A stretch of 64,000 bases of DNA from Acidimicrobiaceae bacterium (GCA_003155915.1 PMFA01000024.1:181162-245161); one strand, 5' to 3'. Shown: positions 9,209-18,334, numbered from the stretch's first letter. The notes: a model not told the origin generated them from the sequence alone. Program-made: numbers and translations.

Positions 9209-10011
9209 CTCACCTGCGAGGTGCCCTCGACCAACGAAGCCAGGTTCTCGGGCAGCAACAGGGTGGCGATCGACGTCGTCGAGAACAGTTGGCGTAGCGA
9301 AGTGACCTTGAGGGGATTGACTTCGCGGGGTGACGGTGCGCTGATCTCGGTGCGCTTGTTGTAGGAGAGGACCTGCACGTTGATCCTGCTCATGTCGTGC
9401 TTCGAACGCGACGTCATCGTCGCCCCCGTGACTTCGCCGCTCGCGCCCGTCGTCACCGTGATGTGGAGCGAGCCGAGGACCGTCTGCTTGGGCGTGCCGA
9501 GCACATTGGTGAGCGCGACGTCGTTGCTCGCGAAGCTATAGGTCGTTGAATATCCGCTCTTCGTGACCGACTCGTGTTTGAAGCCCTTGATGAGATTCAG
9601 GTCCGATGCTGGCTGCGTCAACTCGAGCGCAATACCGAAGAACGACGGCGGGTGCTCGTCAATCTCGAGCCACTTCCCCGACGAGATATCGGCCGCCTCG
9701 GCGTAGACGTGGTCACCGACCATCCGCAGTTCGACCGACGTCTGGGAGAACAGCAGCGGAAACTGCACGATGGCCTCGGCGCTCGACGTATCGAAGTTGA
9801 CATTGATCGTGGCCGAGACGGTGTAGGACTGACCGTTCGACACGGTCACGAGCAGGCTGGTCGATCGCGGTGGGATCCCGTTCAAGACCAGGACGTCCTT
9901 CCCGATTCCCGAGGGATTCGGGTCGGTGGCGGCGAGGACGACTCCCATGAGGGTGAGAGAGAGGGCTACGACGGCGAGCGCAATCCCGTACGATTTCTTG
10001 AACGCCGCCAT
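9205..10011 (-). CDS. Secreted or membrane-anchored protein of unknown function
   Basis: A 268-residue protein with an N-terminal signal or anchor (KKSYGIALAVVALSLTLMGV, residues 5-24) ending in VLAA. The rest is rich in Thr, Ser and Val with alternating beta-type segments (LLVTVSNGQSYTVSATINVN; VELRMVGDHVYAEA; TTYSFASNDVALTNV), which suggests an LprG/LolA-like half-barrel, but no family motif was recognised. A TANNNT box ends 6 nt before the ATG, so its mRNA is probably leaderless. It is co-transcribed with the DUF1345-like membrane protein through a TTGA overlap, so the pair may act together at the envelope. Confidence 0.68.
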   Translation of the reverse strand: MAAFKKSYGIALAVVALSLTLMGVVLAATDPNPSGIGKDVLVLNGIPPRSTSLLVTVSNGQSYTVSATINVNFDTSSAEAIVQFPLLFSQTSVELRMVGDHVYAEAADISSGKWLEIDEHPPSFFGIALELTQPASDLNLIKGFKHESVTKSGYSTTYSFASNDVALTNVLGTPKQTVLGSLHITVTTGASGEVTGATMTSRSKHDMSRINVQVLSYNKRTEISAPSPREVNPLKVTSLRQLFSTTSIATLLLPENLASLVEGTSQVS

Positions 10012-10017
10012 TGGAAC

Positions 10018-10023
10018 ACCCTA
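10018..10023 (-). promoter_or_regulatory. -10 box of a leaderless promoter (TAGGGT)
   Basis: TAGGGT ends exactly 6 nt before ATG 10011, the spacing expected when transcription starts at the initiation codon. No ribosome binding site is present. Confidence 0.5.
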
Positions 10024-10055
10024 CCGTTCGAGGTTTTCGGCTCTTATCCGGTCGG

Positions 10056-11030
10056 TTAGGCCAGTGGCTCTTGCAAGATTTCCAGCAGCAGTTCGAGGGA
10101 TATGTTGCGACCACTCGCGATGAATCCGATGCGCGAGGTCGTGTCATCCACGAGGTCGTTCGTAATCGCGGCGTAGGACGCCGAGGCCGATCCCTCGATC
10201 ACGATGCCGTTGTTCTCGGCCGCTTCGCGCACGGCTCTTCGAATGTCGATCTCCGGCACCAGTACGAGCGGGATGTCGTGCGACGCGATCAGATCGTTGG
10301 TGACGGACCCGTCGTCGCCACCACCCGCGAGACCGTCGGCGATGGTCGGACGGTGCACCACTTCGGCCATCGTCGCACCGCGCAGCACGTGATACAGCGC
10401 CGCGCTCTCGTTCGGTTGGACGCCGGTCACGCGAATGTCGGAGCGAGCGTGCGCGTCTCGTGAGATGAGCGCACCGGACAACAGTCCGCCGCCGCCGACC
10501 GAGATCACGAGGTGTTCGATTTCGGGCGCCTGAAGCAGGATCTCATCGAACGCGGTTGACTGTCCGGCGATGACGTCAGAGTTGTTGAACGGCGAGATGA
10601 AACGAATCGAGCGCTCGTCGGCCAGCGTCATCGCGTGAGCTTGCGCTTCATCGAATGATGATCCGAACTGAATCAACTCGATCATGTAGTTGCCGAGCTT
10701 CTTCACTTTGGCGACGGACGCATTCTTGGGGACTACGACGGTGGCGGGAACGCCGAGTACCGAAGAGGCGTAGGCGATGCCCAGTCCGTGATTACCGGCC
10801 GACGCAGTGATAACGGCGCCGTTGGGGTCGTCTCGACGAGAAGCGTCGACGGCGGCCAGCGCGCCGCGCACCTTGAAGGAGCCGGTCGGTTGAAAGCTCT
10901 CCATCTTCACGAATACCGGTCGACCGCGAAGCGAAAGCGTGATCGTCGGCGTGGGAACGAGGTGATCGGCAATGACGCGACGGGCCGCTTCGATTTGCTC
11001 GACGCTCGGGGGCAAGACCTGGCGAATCAT
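10056..11030 (-). CDS. Threonine/serine dehydratase, PLP fold-type II
   Basis: A 324-residue catabolic-type threonine dehydratase, which would deaminate L-threonine or L-serine to 2-oxobutyrate or pyruvate. The PLP lysine lies in SFQPTGSFKVRGAL, the substrate loop in SAGNHGLGIAYA and the phosphate-binding glycine loop in SVGGGGLLSG. There is no C-terminal ACT domain, so isoleucine feedback control is unlikely; the length fits TdcB-like or serine-racemase-like members. ATG 11030 was chosen over an upstream in-frame start because MIRQVLPPSVEQIEAARRVI is the usual family N-terminus and a TAGGCT box sits 7 nt before it. Distinguishing dehydratase from racemase needs biochemistry. Confidence 0.86.
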   Translation of the reverse strand: MIRQVLPPSVEQIEAARRVIADHLVPTPTITLSLRGRPVFVKMESFQPTGSFKVRGALAAVDASRRDDPNGAVITASAGNHGLGIAYASSVLGVPATVVVPKNASVAKVKKLGNYMIELIQFGSSFDEAQAHAMTLADERSIRFISPFNNSDVIAGQSTAFDEILLQAPEIEHLVISVGGGGLLSGALISRDAHARSDIRVTGVQPNESAALYHVLRGATMAEVVHRPTIADGLAGGGDDGSVTNDLIASHDIPLVLVPEIDIRRAVREAAENNGIVIEGSASASYAAITNDLVDDTTSRIGFIASGRNISLELLLEILQEPLA

Positions 11031-11037
11031 CGTTGAC

Positions 11038-11043
11038 AGCCTA
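11038..11043 (-). promoter_or_regulatory. -10 box of a leaderless promoter (TAGGCT)
   Basis: TAGGCT ends 7 nt before ATG 11030 of the threonine dehydratase gene, and no ribosome binding site is visible. It supports that start codon. Confidence 0.45.
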
Positions 11044-11076
11044 CAGTGCTCGATTTCTCGCTTTCCGACCTTCAAG

Positions 11077-11082
11077 TAAGGT
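11077..11082 (+). promoter_or_regulatory. -10 box of a leaderless promoter (TAAGGT)
   Basis: TAAGGT ends exactly 6 nt before GTG 11089 of the CadD-like gene. There is no separate ribosome binding site. It overlaps the region carrying the divergent threonine dehydratase promoter. Confidence 0.5.
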
Positions 11083-11088
11083 CAACGC

Positions 11089-11655
11089 GTGCACACGATT
11101 CTGAGTGTCATCGTCGTGGCCGTCCTCGCGTTCCTCGGGACGATGTTCGACAATTTCTTCGCCTTCGCTGCGCAGTTGATCGTCACCGACGAAAAGCGTG
11201 TCCGTCGGGTCAACTACGCCCAGGCGCTCGGTGTCATCACGCTCCTCGTTCTCGCCGGGGGGATCGGATCACTGCTCACGCCGATACCGCTGCCGTGGGT
11301 CGGCCTGCTGTGTCTAGCGCCGTGGGCCCTGGCGTGGCACGCGTGGCGTCACCGTACGAAGGAACCGAGTCAGGTCTATCGACGGGGCGCATTGACCACC
11401 TTTGCGATGACCCTGGCCCTGGGTGGCGACAATCTCGCCGTGTGGATCCCCTTGCTGCGCGCTGACGGGCTCGCTCACGCGGTCGTAACCGTCGTCGTCT
11501 TCGCGTTAATGGAACTCCTCTTTCTCGTCACGGCGCGAGGAATCACCGGACATCCCCGTGTCGTCGCGTGGGGTACGAAGCACGCGCCGTCATTTCTGCC
11601 GTGGCTGTACTTCGGGCTCGGGGTTTTGATATTGATCGAATGTGGTTCGCTCTAG
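11089..11655 (+). CDS. CadD-family cadmium/heavy-metal transporter
   Basis: A 188-residue membrane protein with five or six hydrophobic segments. Family features are the acidic motif in the first helix (FLGTMFDNFFAFAAQL) and a second, similar one in the middle (TLALGGDNLAVWIPLL), which give an internal repeat like that of CadD/LysE-type exporters. In the CadD family such proteins give cadmium resistance by export or sequestration. The GTG start follows a leaderless -10 box. No metal-sensing regulator lies next to it, so control is unclear. It stands alone between divergent threonine dehydratase and the MFS gene. Confidence 0.8.
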   Translation: MHTILSVIVVAVLAFLGTMFDNFFAFAAQLIVTDEKRVRRVNYAQALGVITLLVLAGGIGSLLTPIPLPWVGLLCLAPWALAWHAWRHRTKEPSQVYRRGALTTFAMTLALGGDNLAVWIPLLRADGLAHAVVTVVVFALMELLFLVTARGITGHPRVVAWGTKHAPSFLPWLYFGLGVLILIECGSL

Positions 11656-11715
11656 TTGAAGTCTCAGCGCCGGCCGCGCTGTCCATAATTCACTTCGTTC
11701 CAAACACCACATGAG

Positions 11716-11721
11716 TAGCGT
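11716..11721 (+). promoter_or_regulatory. -10 box of a leaderless promoter (TAGCGT)
   Basis: TAGCGT ends exactly 6 nt before GTG 11728 of the MFS gene. No ribosome binding site is visible, so transcription probably starts at the initiation codon. Confidence 0.45.
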
Positions 11722-11727
11722 GAGACG

Positions 11728-12885
11728 GTGGTCACGAGCACTCCTCAACAGACGCTGCGACGCCTCACGGTCATCGTGGCGATCCAGTGGATGGGCGCGA
11801 CGCTGGGGCTCCCGCTGCTCCCGCTCTTCCTCGAACACCGCGGCGGCGTACCGACCGTCATCGGGTTCATCATGGCGTCGTTCTTTGTCGCCGGCGTCGT
11901 CACCCAGTTTTTCTTGGGTCGCCTGGCTGACCGATTCGGACGACGACCGATACTAATTTACAGCCTCATCGCCTACGGCATCGCGAGCACCGCGTACCTC
12001 TTGCCGGTGTCGGCACCGTGGTTCGCTCTCGCGCGCGCGGTCCAGGGCGCGTCGGCCGGCGCCATCGAAGTGGCGTCGATGTCCGCCGTCGCGGCGCTCT
12101 TTACCGAGAGCGAACGAGGTCGCGCCATATCGCGCATCATCGCCGCCCAGTTACTCGGTCTCGCTCTCGGTCCGATCGCCGGTGTCGTGGTGTCGGTGAA
12201 CAGCCTCGGCTGGGCCTTCTTTGCGGCCGGGATGATCAGTTTCGTCGCCGCGGTCGTCGCGTACCGCACGAACCTCGGTGACCGGGCCTTCGATCCGACG
12301 CCGCTGCCGAGACTGCAGTGGAGCCCACAACTAACCGGCGCCCTGGTCGCCGCCAGCGCCGGTGGCCTCGTCATCGGTGTCTACGAAGCCTGCTGGAGTC
12401 TCTTGATGCACGCCCATCACGCCTCGACACTGCAGATCCGATTGAGCTGGACGATCTTCTGTCTCCCCTTCGTAGCGTTGAGCGGTTTCGGTGGGTGGTT
12501 GGCCGATCACGCCAATCGCCGCTACATCGCGTTCGGGGGGCTGCTCAACGGCGCGGTCTTTCTCTCGATCTATCCGCACATCCACAACAACGACCTGATC
12601 TTGTTCATGGGGTCGCTCGAATCGATTGGCGCGGCGTTGTCGGCCCCGTCAATCTCGTCGTTGATGAGCCAGGGCGCGGTCCATCGAGAACTCAGTCGTC
12701 GCCAGGGCCTCTACGCGACGTCCAACACGGCGGCGCTCGCCGTCGCCGCTGGCGTCTCGGGATTCCTCTTCACCATCAACTCGGCGCTCCCCTTCACGTT
12801 GCTCGCCATTATCTCTATGCTGCTCACGCTGACGACGCTGTGGTGGTGGCGCAACGTGACGGGCAACATCACCGAGACGACCTAA
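11728..12885 (+). CDS. Major facilitator superfamily transporter
   Basis: A 385-residue, 12-helix transporter of the drug-efflux-like MFS type. The loop between helices 2 and 3 carries the signature GRLADRFGRRPILIYSL (residues 67-83), and the equivalent in the second half is GGWLADHANRRYIAFGG. Helix 5 has LGLALGPIAGVVVS, resembling motif C of antiporters. It ends at the perfect inverted repeat that follows. There is no adjacent regulator or biosynthetic gene to suggest the substrate. The GTG start is supported by the leaderless -10 box. Confidence 0.85.
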   Translation: MVTSTPQQTLRRLTVIVAIQWMGATLGLPLLPLFLEHRGGVPTVIGFIMASFFVAGVVTQFFLGRLADRFGRRPILIYSLIAYGIASTAYLLPVSAPWFALARAVQGASAGAIEVASMSAVAALFTESERGRAISRIIAAQLLGLALGPIAGVVVSVNSLGWAFFAAGMISFVAAVVAYRTNLGDRAFDPTPLPRLQWSPQLTGALVAASAGGLVIGVYEACWSLLMHAHHASTLQIRLSWTIFCLPFVALSGFGGWLADHANRRYIAFGGLLNGAVFLSIYPHIHNNDLILFMGSLESIGAALSAPSISSLMSQGAVHRELSRRQGLYATSNTAALAVAAGVSGFLFTINSALPFTLLAIISMLLTLTTLWWWRNVTGNITETT

Positions 12886-12930
12886 ACGCACGAAGAAGGG
12901 GCGGCTCTCGCCGCCCCTTCTTCGTGCGTT
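12885..12930. terminator. Bidirectional terminator: perfect 21-bp stem, 4-nt loop
   Basis: Arms at 12885-12905 and 12910-12930 are perfectly complementary around a TCTC loop; the stem has a GGGGCGGC core and an AACGCACGAAGAA base. It lies between the convergent MFS gene (the left arm includes the last base of its stop) and the solute-binding gene ending at 12949. The A-rich and T-rich flanks on both strands suit termination in both directions. Confidence 0.88.
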
Positions 12931-12948
12931 ACTGCGAGATAAGAGCTA

Positions 12949-14844
12949 CTAGCTCTTCCAGATCTGGTCCCAGCGGGCCGAGTCGCCGTCCGGGCTGAGG
13001 CAACGAGTCGTACCGTCACCGGCCGTACCCGACACCCAGTTCTGCACGTCGGAACGCGCCGCCCAGGCGTTGACCAGGGCGTCGAGCATGATGTAGGGCA
13101 TATCGATGGCGAAGCGACGGTTCACCGCTTGCCACGCCGCCTTCTGCGCCGCTGAACCGACGCGCGACGCAAGCGCCGTCAGCAACGCCGTCTCGACGAC
13201 GGGGTCAGCCTGGTGCGCGAAGTTCACCGCACCGGCGATCTGCGTACCGGCCGGAAGCCCCGACATACCCAAGCCGCCCGCGGTCGGCGAGGTCGTCGCC
13301 GGCTGTGAGTCGAACCACACGTAGTTGAGCGACTGGTCGACGCCACCGAACTGGTTCCACCCCGCGCAGTCGTACTCGCCGTAGATCACGTTGTTAATGA
13401 GCGTGCTCTGAACGAGTGAACGGGGAGTGATCGTCACGCCGATCTTCGAAAACTCCTGTTGGAAGAAGTCGAAGGCCTTGGTCGCGGTCGCACTGCCGGC
13501 CACGATGTCCATGACGAAGGCGACTTGGGCGACGTTGTTCTTCGACTTGTAGGCGTCGACGAGAGCTTTCGCCTTCGTGGGGTTGTAGGCCGGGTAACCG
13601 GGGTTCTTATAGAACGGTGAGGTCTTACGGAATATGCCGTCCGCCACCTCACCCACGCTGTTGTCGATGACCCGGAAGTACGTACTGCGATTGACCGCCA
13701 TGGCCAGTGCCGTACGAATGCTCTGGTCGTTCACTACCGGCTTCATCGTCGTGTCCCACTGCAGTGACGACGGGTTGACGGCGCCCATGGTGCCGACCCA
13801 GTCAGCCTCTTGGACGGCCAACGGCGGTGCCTGGCCCTTCAAGATGTACTGGAGCGAACCGGGTACCTGCGGCGCGAACTCGCCGGCCCAGGCGAAGTAC
13901 TGGTTCATCGTTCCGGTCGTGTTCATGATCAAGAAGTTGAGGCCCGGGTCGCGCGGCTGATTGATGTCGGTGATGTAGCTCACGCCCTTCATATGCTTGA
14001 GGGCGTCGATCTGCGGGCCGCTCTGTTGAAGGATCATGTCCACGTTGCCGGCCTGGAGCGCCTCGTTGCGGGCTTCGGGGTCGACGATCGTCTTGAAGTG
14101 AATGTTGCTCAAGTACGGCAATTGACGAGAGTGCGCGTCCGACCTCCAGTAGCTGCCGTTCCTGGTCAACTGGGACTCGACGTTCACCTGCCAGGACTTC
14201 ACCACGAACGGGCCCGTACCGATCGGATTGCCGGTGTAGGTCGGCACGAACGAGCTTGGATGCGCCATGTAGGCGATCTGCTGCTCGGCCAAGGAGATCG
14301 GGAACGCCGAAAACGGAATCACCATGTTGTAAGCAACGGTGTAATCGTCGACTTTCGTCACTGACGTGATGATTGGCTTGATCGCCAGTCCGACCGTGGG
14401 GTCGGCGTTGGCGGCCACCCAGTTGGCCACACAAATGTCGGCGTCGAATGCATCGCCGTTGGTGAAGTTGACGCCCTGGCGAAGGGCGATGGTCCAGACC
14501 GTGTAATTGGCGTTCGGGGTCGCCGAGAGGGCCAGCATCGGCAGGGCGACTTTGCCGTTCGCCGACATCACGAACAGTGGGTCGTAGAGCGCGTTGGCGA
14601 CGCAGAAACCTGAGGCGTCCATCTTTCCTTGTGAGCCGTTAAAAATATGGTAGTTCGGAACGTCGGAAAGAGTCCCGACGGTCAGCGTCCCACCACGCTT
14701 CGGCTTCCCCGTGTTCACGCCAATGGCTGCAGCGCTGGCCGACGTCGCGAGGAGATCGTCAACGACCGATCCGGCCAACGCGACACCACCAATTGTGGCA
14801 GCTGAGTGAGTAAGGAACGATCGACGATCGAACGTGGATGACAT
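12949..14844 (-). CDS. ABC transporter substrate-binding protein, family 5 (peptide/nickel type)
   Basis: A 631-residue extracellular solute-binding protein of the DppA/OppA family. The start at ATG 14844 gives a Tat-type signal (FDRRSFLTHSAATIGGVALA) ending in ATSASAAA; an in-frame extension upstream was rejected because the signal would no longer be N-terminal. Family segments are KRGGTLTVGTLSDV near the mature N-terminus, WTIALRQGVNFTNGDAFDA and GTGPFVVKSW. No DppB/C/D/F permease or ATPase genes are next to it, so it is an orphan binding protein that must use a transporter encoded elsewhere. The lipobox Cys is absent, so it is released or held by other means. Ligand unknown. Confidence 0.86.
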   Translation of the reverse strand: MSSTFDRRSFLTHSAATIGGVALAGSVVDDLLATSASAAAIGVNTGKPKRGGTLTVGTLSDVPNYHIFNGSQGKMDASGFCVANALYDPLFVMSANGKVALPMLALSATPNANYTVWTIALRQGVNFTNGDAFDADICVANWVAANADPTVGLAIKPIITSVTKVDDYTVAYNMVIPFSAFPISLAEQQIAYMAHPSSFVPTYTGNPIGTGPFVVKSWQVNVESQLTRNGSYWRSDAHSRQLPYLSNIHFKTIVDPEARNEALQAGNVDMILQQSGPQIDALKHMKGVSYITDINQPRDPGLNFLIMNTTGTMNQYFAWAGEFAPQVPGSLQYILKGQAPPLAVQEADWVGTMGAVNPSSLQWDTTMKPVVNDQSIRTALAMAVNRSTYFRVIDNSVGEVADGIFRKTSPFYKNPGYPAYNPTKAKALVDAYKSKNNVAQVAFVMDIVAGSATATKAFDFFQQEFSKIGVTITPRSLVQSTLINNVIYGEYDCAGWNQFGGVDQSLNYVWFDSQPATTSPTAGGLGMSGLPAGTQIAGAVNFAHQADPVVETALLTALASRVGSAAQKAAWQAVNRRFAIDMPYIMLDALVNAWAARSDVQNWVSGTAGDGTTRCLSPDGDSARWDQIWKS

Positions 14845-15655
14845 CTTTGTCCTGCTTTCCCCCTGGAGCACTGGCCTTGTGCTGGCGCTCCTCTGGTCGC
14901 AACTTAGCAAGAACCCGTCAGAAAAGAAGTTCAGAGTAGAAATCTCCTGAAGCCAAATTCCCAGGGCCCTATGGACAGGGCGACGCCGCACGGACCCTGG
15001 GAAACTCTTACGTGGCTGTGGTCATTGCAGCCACCGAAATTGATCACTGCGGGCTCGCGAACACCACCACTGTGATTTGCACTGTGATATTCACACTTCG
15101 AAGTTCGGCGCCGCGGAATACCTTCGTCCGTGCATGTTTCGTCACCGGCGAGTGCATTCGCTCCAACGGTGCGTCCGGCGTAGAGCAACGAACCCAGTTC
15201 CGCGACACGCACTTCGCGCGAACCGTAGAACCGACGCACGGGACCACTTTTGGTGAACGCGGTTCGGAGAGTGTGGCTCCGATGCTCACACGCCATTGGA
15301 TCGCGATAGTCACGAGAGGCGCGAGGAGTTGGTGTGGCCGCGTGGTCGTGATTCGCCAGTGGCGCGCAACCGGCCCGATCGACAATCTTCATTGTCCTGG
15401 TTCGGATCATTCTGAAATCTGCCCCCAACCTCGAGTCGAGTTGATTCGAGACAACCTCATCTTGGAGGGTCGATTTGTGAGAGCCCTGTGAAAGTCCTGG
15501 GATGCACTTTAAATGGCATCGAACTTCAGATCTGAGCGGAAGCGCCTCGCCGTCGCCCTGTTTTTACGTGCTGAATGTCAATCTTTGGCGAGCCACGCCT
15601 TATTGATAGTTGATAGAAAATCGGCGGTATGAACAAACCTCTGGCTCAAAGGGAG
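14845..15655. other. 811-bp gap with no convincing gene
   Basis: Open frames exist on both strands (for example minus 14931-15428 and plus 15012-15491), but they lack recognisable domains, signal peptides or ribosome binding sites and their composition is unlike that of the neighbours. A 9-bp inverted repeat (TTCCCAGGG 14958-14966 with CCCTGGGAA 14995-15003) lies about 115 bp upstream of the solute-binding gene. The stretch may be decayed coding sequence or a long regulatory region; nothing more can be supported. Confidence 0.45.
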
Positions 15656-15692
15656 CAGGGCCCAGACGGAAGGGGGGGCCGTCTGGGCCCTG
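15656..15692. terminator. Stem-loop 1 of a tandem GGGCCC hairpin pair
   Basis: A 14-bp perfect stem (CAGGGCCCAGACGG with its complement at 15679-15692) encloses a 9-nt G-rich loop. It lies 96-132 bp downstream of the DUF5666 gene, so it probably ends that minus-strand transcript together with its twin. Confidence 0.6.
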
Positions 15693-15714
15693 ACAGAACT
15701 ACGGGAATTGTGCA

Positions 15715-15754
15715 TCAGGGCCCGAGTGGCAGGGAGGGACCACTCGGGCCCTGA
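15715..15754. terminator. Stem-loop 2 of a tandem GGGCCC hairpin pair
   Basis: A 15-bp perfect stem (TCAGGGCCCGAGTGG with its complement at 15740-15754) encloses a 10-nt loop of G-rich sequence. The outer eight bases CAGGGCCC are identical to those of the neighbouring hairpin, while the inner stem differs with matched changes on both arms. It lies 34 bp after the DUF5666 stop. Confidence 0.65.
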
Positions 15755-15787
15755 GACTTTGTCGGGACCTCACAGTGCAGGTCCGCG

Positions 15788-16540
15788 TTATTTCGGCGCG
15801 CCTCCTCTCGCATTCGAACCAATTTCGGGAACCGTTCCCGGTGGAACTCCAGGAACGACACCGGCTCCCACTGGACCGGGTCCCGCGCAGTCGCTCGCTC
15901 CGGGATCTCCTATCCCAACGGTCGCGGCGTCAATGGTGCTCGGTGAGGAACTGAAGGTCCCTTCGGCAAAAATGAATGACCCGACGCTGATGTCGGCGAG
16001 CGAAGCAGTGGCGCCGGACTTGGTATAAGTGGTTGTCGTGCTCACGAGAATCGTGTCGGCACTGGCGTTCGGACCCGTCACCGTGATCGTGTCACCGTTT
16101 ATCGCGCTGACCCGACCGGCGAGTGTCGCGGGCACGAGTTCGATCGATCCCGCGACACTCGTATCGGTCGAACTCGCGACGATACGGACGTTCTCACCCA
16201 GCGCCAGACTCGCCGTAGTGGCGCTTTGGCGAAGGTTCGTGACAACTGTCGAGGAGTTGATCACGTAGGTACTCGCGGTGCCGTCGAAGTTCACGATGGT
16301 GATTGAGGAACTTGTTAGAGCGGTGACGTCGCCGCCGACGCCACTCGGTCCACGAGGCGGCATCGGCGGCGGCGACGTCGTGCTGGCGTCTCTCGAGCTG
16401 CGAAGGGCCAGCGCACTTACGGACTTCGGTGAATGCGTCGACGCACTCGCGACGCCGACGCCACTGACGAGCACCGTGACGGCGATGGCCGAAGAGAGTC
16501 CCACATTTCGTAGGACTCTCTTGCGGATTGGTTGGATCAT
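15788..16540 (-). CDS. Secreted protein with two DUF5666-type repeats
   Basis: A 250-residue exported protein of unknown function. ATG 16540 is preceded by AGGAG; the N-terminus (IRKRVLRNVGLSSAIAVTVL) is a Sec signal ending near SASTHS. A Pro-rich linker (TTSPPPMPPRGPSG) leads to two similar beta-rich units, starting at GGDVTALTSSSITIVNFDG and AGRVSAINGDTITVTGPN, as in DUF5666 proteins. The C-terminus is a Gly/Pro-rich tail (GPGPVGAGVVPGVPPGTVP). Such proteins are common and uncharacterised in actinomycetes; envelope or metal-related roles have been suggested only from context. It is transcribed alone and followed by the tandem hairpins. Confidence 0.76.
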   Translation of the reverse strand: MIQPIRKRVLRNVGLSSAIAVTVLVSGVGVASASTHSPKSVSALALRSSRDASTTSPPPMPPRGPSGVGGDVTALTSSSITIVNFDGTASTYVINSSTVVTNLRQSATTASLALGENVRIVASSTDTSVAGSIELVPATLAGRVSAINGDTITVTGPNASADTILVSTTTTYTKSGATASLADISVGSFIFAEGTFSSSPSTIDAATVGIGDPGASDCAGPGPVGAGVVPGVPPGTVPEIGSNARGGAPK

Positions 16541-16771
16541 GGGAGGTTCTCCTTCTGCCTCGAACGGGGGAATTCGAGACAGCAACATCTTGGCCAACGA
16601 GTGTGTGGGGGCCATTGGGAGGGCCTAAGAAGGTACTAAATCTCGAAGTTCGTCACGATGTCGTCACGAGGGCCTCATCCGTCAATTGAATTCGGGCATA
16701 CTGGGCGCGTACGACTAGCACCTCACAGAGTTGTATCAGGTGCACACCATCTATTAGGGAGGACCACACGA

Positions 16772-18325
16772 GTGGCGACAGGCATAGGTATTCACGATGG
16801 ATCCGTGGGCGACGAAGCCTTCAAAGTTGAACGACGAGGCATTGATTACGTCCCCGAAAACGAGCGTTGGGCGACTCCGCGCAACATCGCCGCGCTGTGG
16901 GCCGGCACCTCGATAAACGTCGAGTACTTCATCTACGGCGCGCTCTTGATGGGCTTCGGCTTCAGCTTTTACACCGCGCTCGCGGTCATCATCATCGGCA
17001 ACGTCTCCTACTTCTTACTGGGCCTCGCGTCGTTGCAGGGTCCCGAGACCGGTACGACGGCGTTCATGATCTCTCGAGCGCCCTTCGGCACTCGCGGTTC
17101 GCGGCTGCTCAGCTTCTTCAACTGGCTCACTCAGTTGGGGTTCGAGACCGAGGGACTCATCCTTATCGTGGGCGCCGGGCTGGTGCTCTCCCAGATGGCC
17201 GGCGTCCACACCTCTAGTGGTCTGAAGGTCACCTACATCATCCTCGCCGCAGCGATCCAGGCCGTTATGCCGTACCTCGGCCACGCGACGATGGTCAAGG
17301 TCCTTCGGGCACTAATCGTTCCCTTCGGCGCGATCTTCGTGCTGTTGGCGTTCTACGACTTCAAGCACGGGTCCGCGAGCTTCAAGGGATTCGGTGGTGG
17401 CTGGGAACTCTTCTCGGCCGGTCTGGCCTTCACCTTCGCACTCTCCGGTCTCGGCTGGACGGAGTGCGGCAACGACTATACCCGCTACGTGCCCCGAGAC
17501 GCGAGCAAGGGCTCCATCGTCGGCTGGATGTTCCTCGGCACGGCGATTCCTGAGATTTTCATGATGGTGCTCGGCGCGGCGACGTTCACGTTCATCTCCT
17601 CGAGCGCCCAGTCCGCTGCCTGGAACGGATCGAATCCCTTCGAAGCGTTGCACATTCAGCACACCATTCCGAGTTGGGTCGTCGCGCTGTTTCTGATCTT
17701 CGCCATCGTGCAGCTTTTCGGCATCAACTCACTCGACCTCTACTCCTCGGGCGTTTCGCTCCAGGCGATGGGTCTCAAACTCAAGCGATACCAGGCCGTC
17801 GTGCTGGACAGCATCCTCGCGTGCGGCCTCACGATCTGGGCGATGTTCCAGTCGACGTTCTCGCTCTATATGAAAGAGTTCGTCGGCGTCATCATCGTGT
17901 GGATCGCTCCGTGGCTCGGTATCTATTTGATGGACTGGATCATCCGAAAGTATCGCTACAGCGCTTCAGAACTCCAGCGCGACGACAAGAGTGGGATCTA
18001 CTTCGTTGGCAAGACCGGCGTGAACTGGAACTCGATCGTCGCCTTCGTCGTCGGTATGGTCTGTTCCACGATCGCCTTCTCCAAGGCGCCACCACCGGTC
18101 AACTTCCCGTTCCACTGGATGACCCCGATATCGAATCACTACGGCGGCGCCTGCGCCGGCAATCTCGTGCACAACGTCTGTAGCGCCGGTTGGTACGGCG
18201 GCGCCGACTTCTCGGTGCCGACCGGCATCATCGTGGCTGCGTTGGTGTACTTCGTGCTCGAAAAGGTCACTGGCAACGTGGCCCGACAGGTCGCGAAGCA
18301 ACAAGAACTCGAACCGACGTCATAG
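16772..18325 (+). CDS. NCS1 family nucleobase permease, cytosine/purine type
   Basis: A 517-residue, ~12-helix transporter of the nucleobase:cation symporter-1 family. GTG 16772 has AGGGAGG 9 nt upstream, and the N-terminal sequence VERRGIDYVPENERWATPRN is the family's conserved cytoplasmic entry. The substrate region includes WAGTSINVEYFIYGALL in helix 1 and GLGWTECGNDYTRYVPRD after helix 6. The nearby cytosine deaminase and uracil phosphoribosyltransferase suggest cytosine uptake; uracil, purines or allantoin are alternatives in this family. A 14-bp hairpin terminator follows directly, so it is a single-gene transcript. Confidence 0.87.
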   Translation: MATGIGIHDGSVGDEAFKVERRGIDYVPENERWATPRNIAALWAGTSINVEYFIYGALLMGFGFSFYTALAVIIIGNVSYFLLGLASLQGPETGTTAFMISRAPFGTRGSRLLSFFNWLTQLGFETEGLILIVGAGLVLSQMAGVHTSSGLKVTYIILAAAIQAVMPYLGHATMVKVLRALIVPFGAIFVLLAFYDFKHGSASFKGFGGGWELFSAGLAFTFALSGLGWTECGNDYTRYVPRDASKGSIVGWMFLGTAIPEIFMMVLGAATFTFISSSAQSAAWNGSNPFEALHIQHTIPSWVVALFLIFAIVQLFGINSLDLYSSGVSLQAMGLKLKRYQAVVLDSILACGLTIWAMFQSTFSLYMKEFVGVIIVWIAPWLGIYLMDWIIRKYRYSASELQRDDKSGIYFVGKTGVNWNSIVAFVVGMVCSTIAFSKAPPPVNFPFHWMTPISNHYGGACAGNLVHNVCSAGWYGGADFSVPTGIIVAALVYFVLEKVTGNVARQVAKQQELEPTS

Positions 18326-18334
18326 GTTCGTACG

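Noticed and set aside
14931..15491. Overlapping open frames on both strands in the long gap after the solute-binding gene
   Set aside because: No recognised domain, no ribosome binding site, mixed residue composition and no gene-like pattern on either strand.
1037..16628. Long open frames antisense to real genes, for example plus 1454-1819 and plus 15708-16028
   Set aside because: They mirror the high-GC coding frames of the genes on the other strand and show no domain or start signals.
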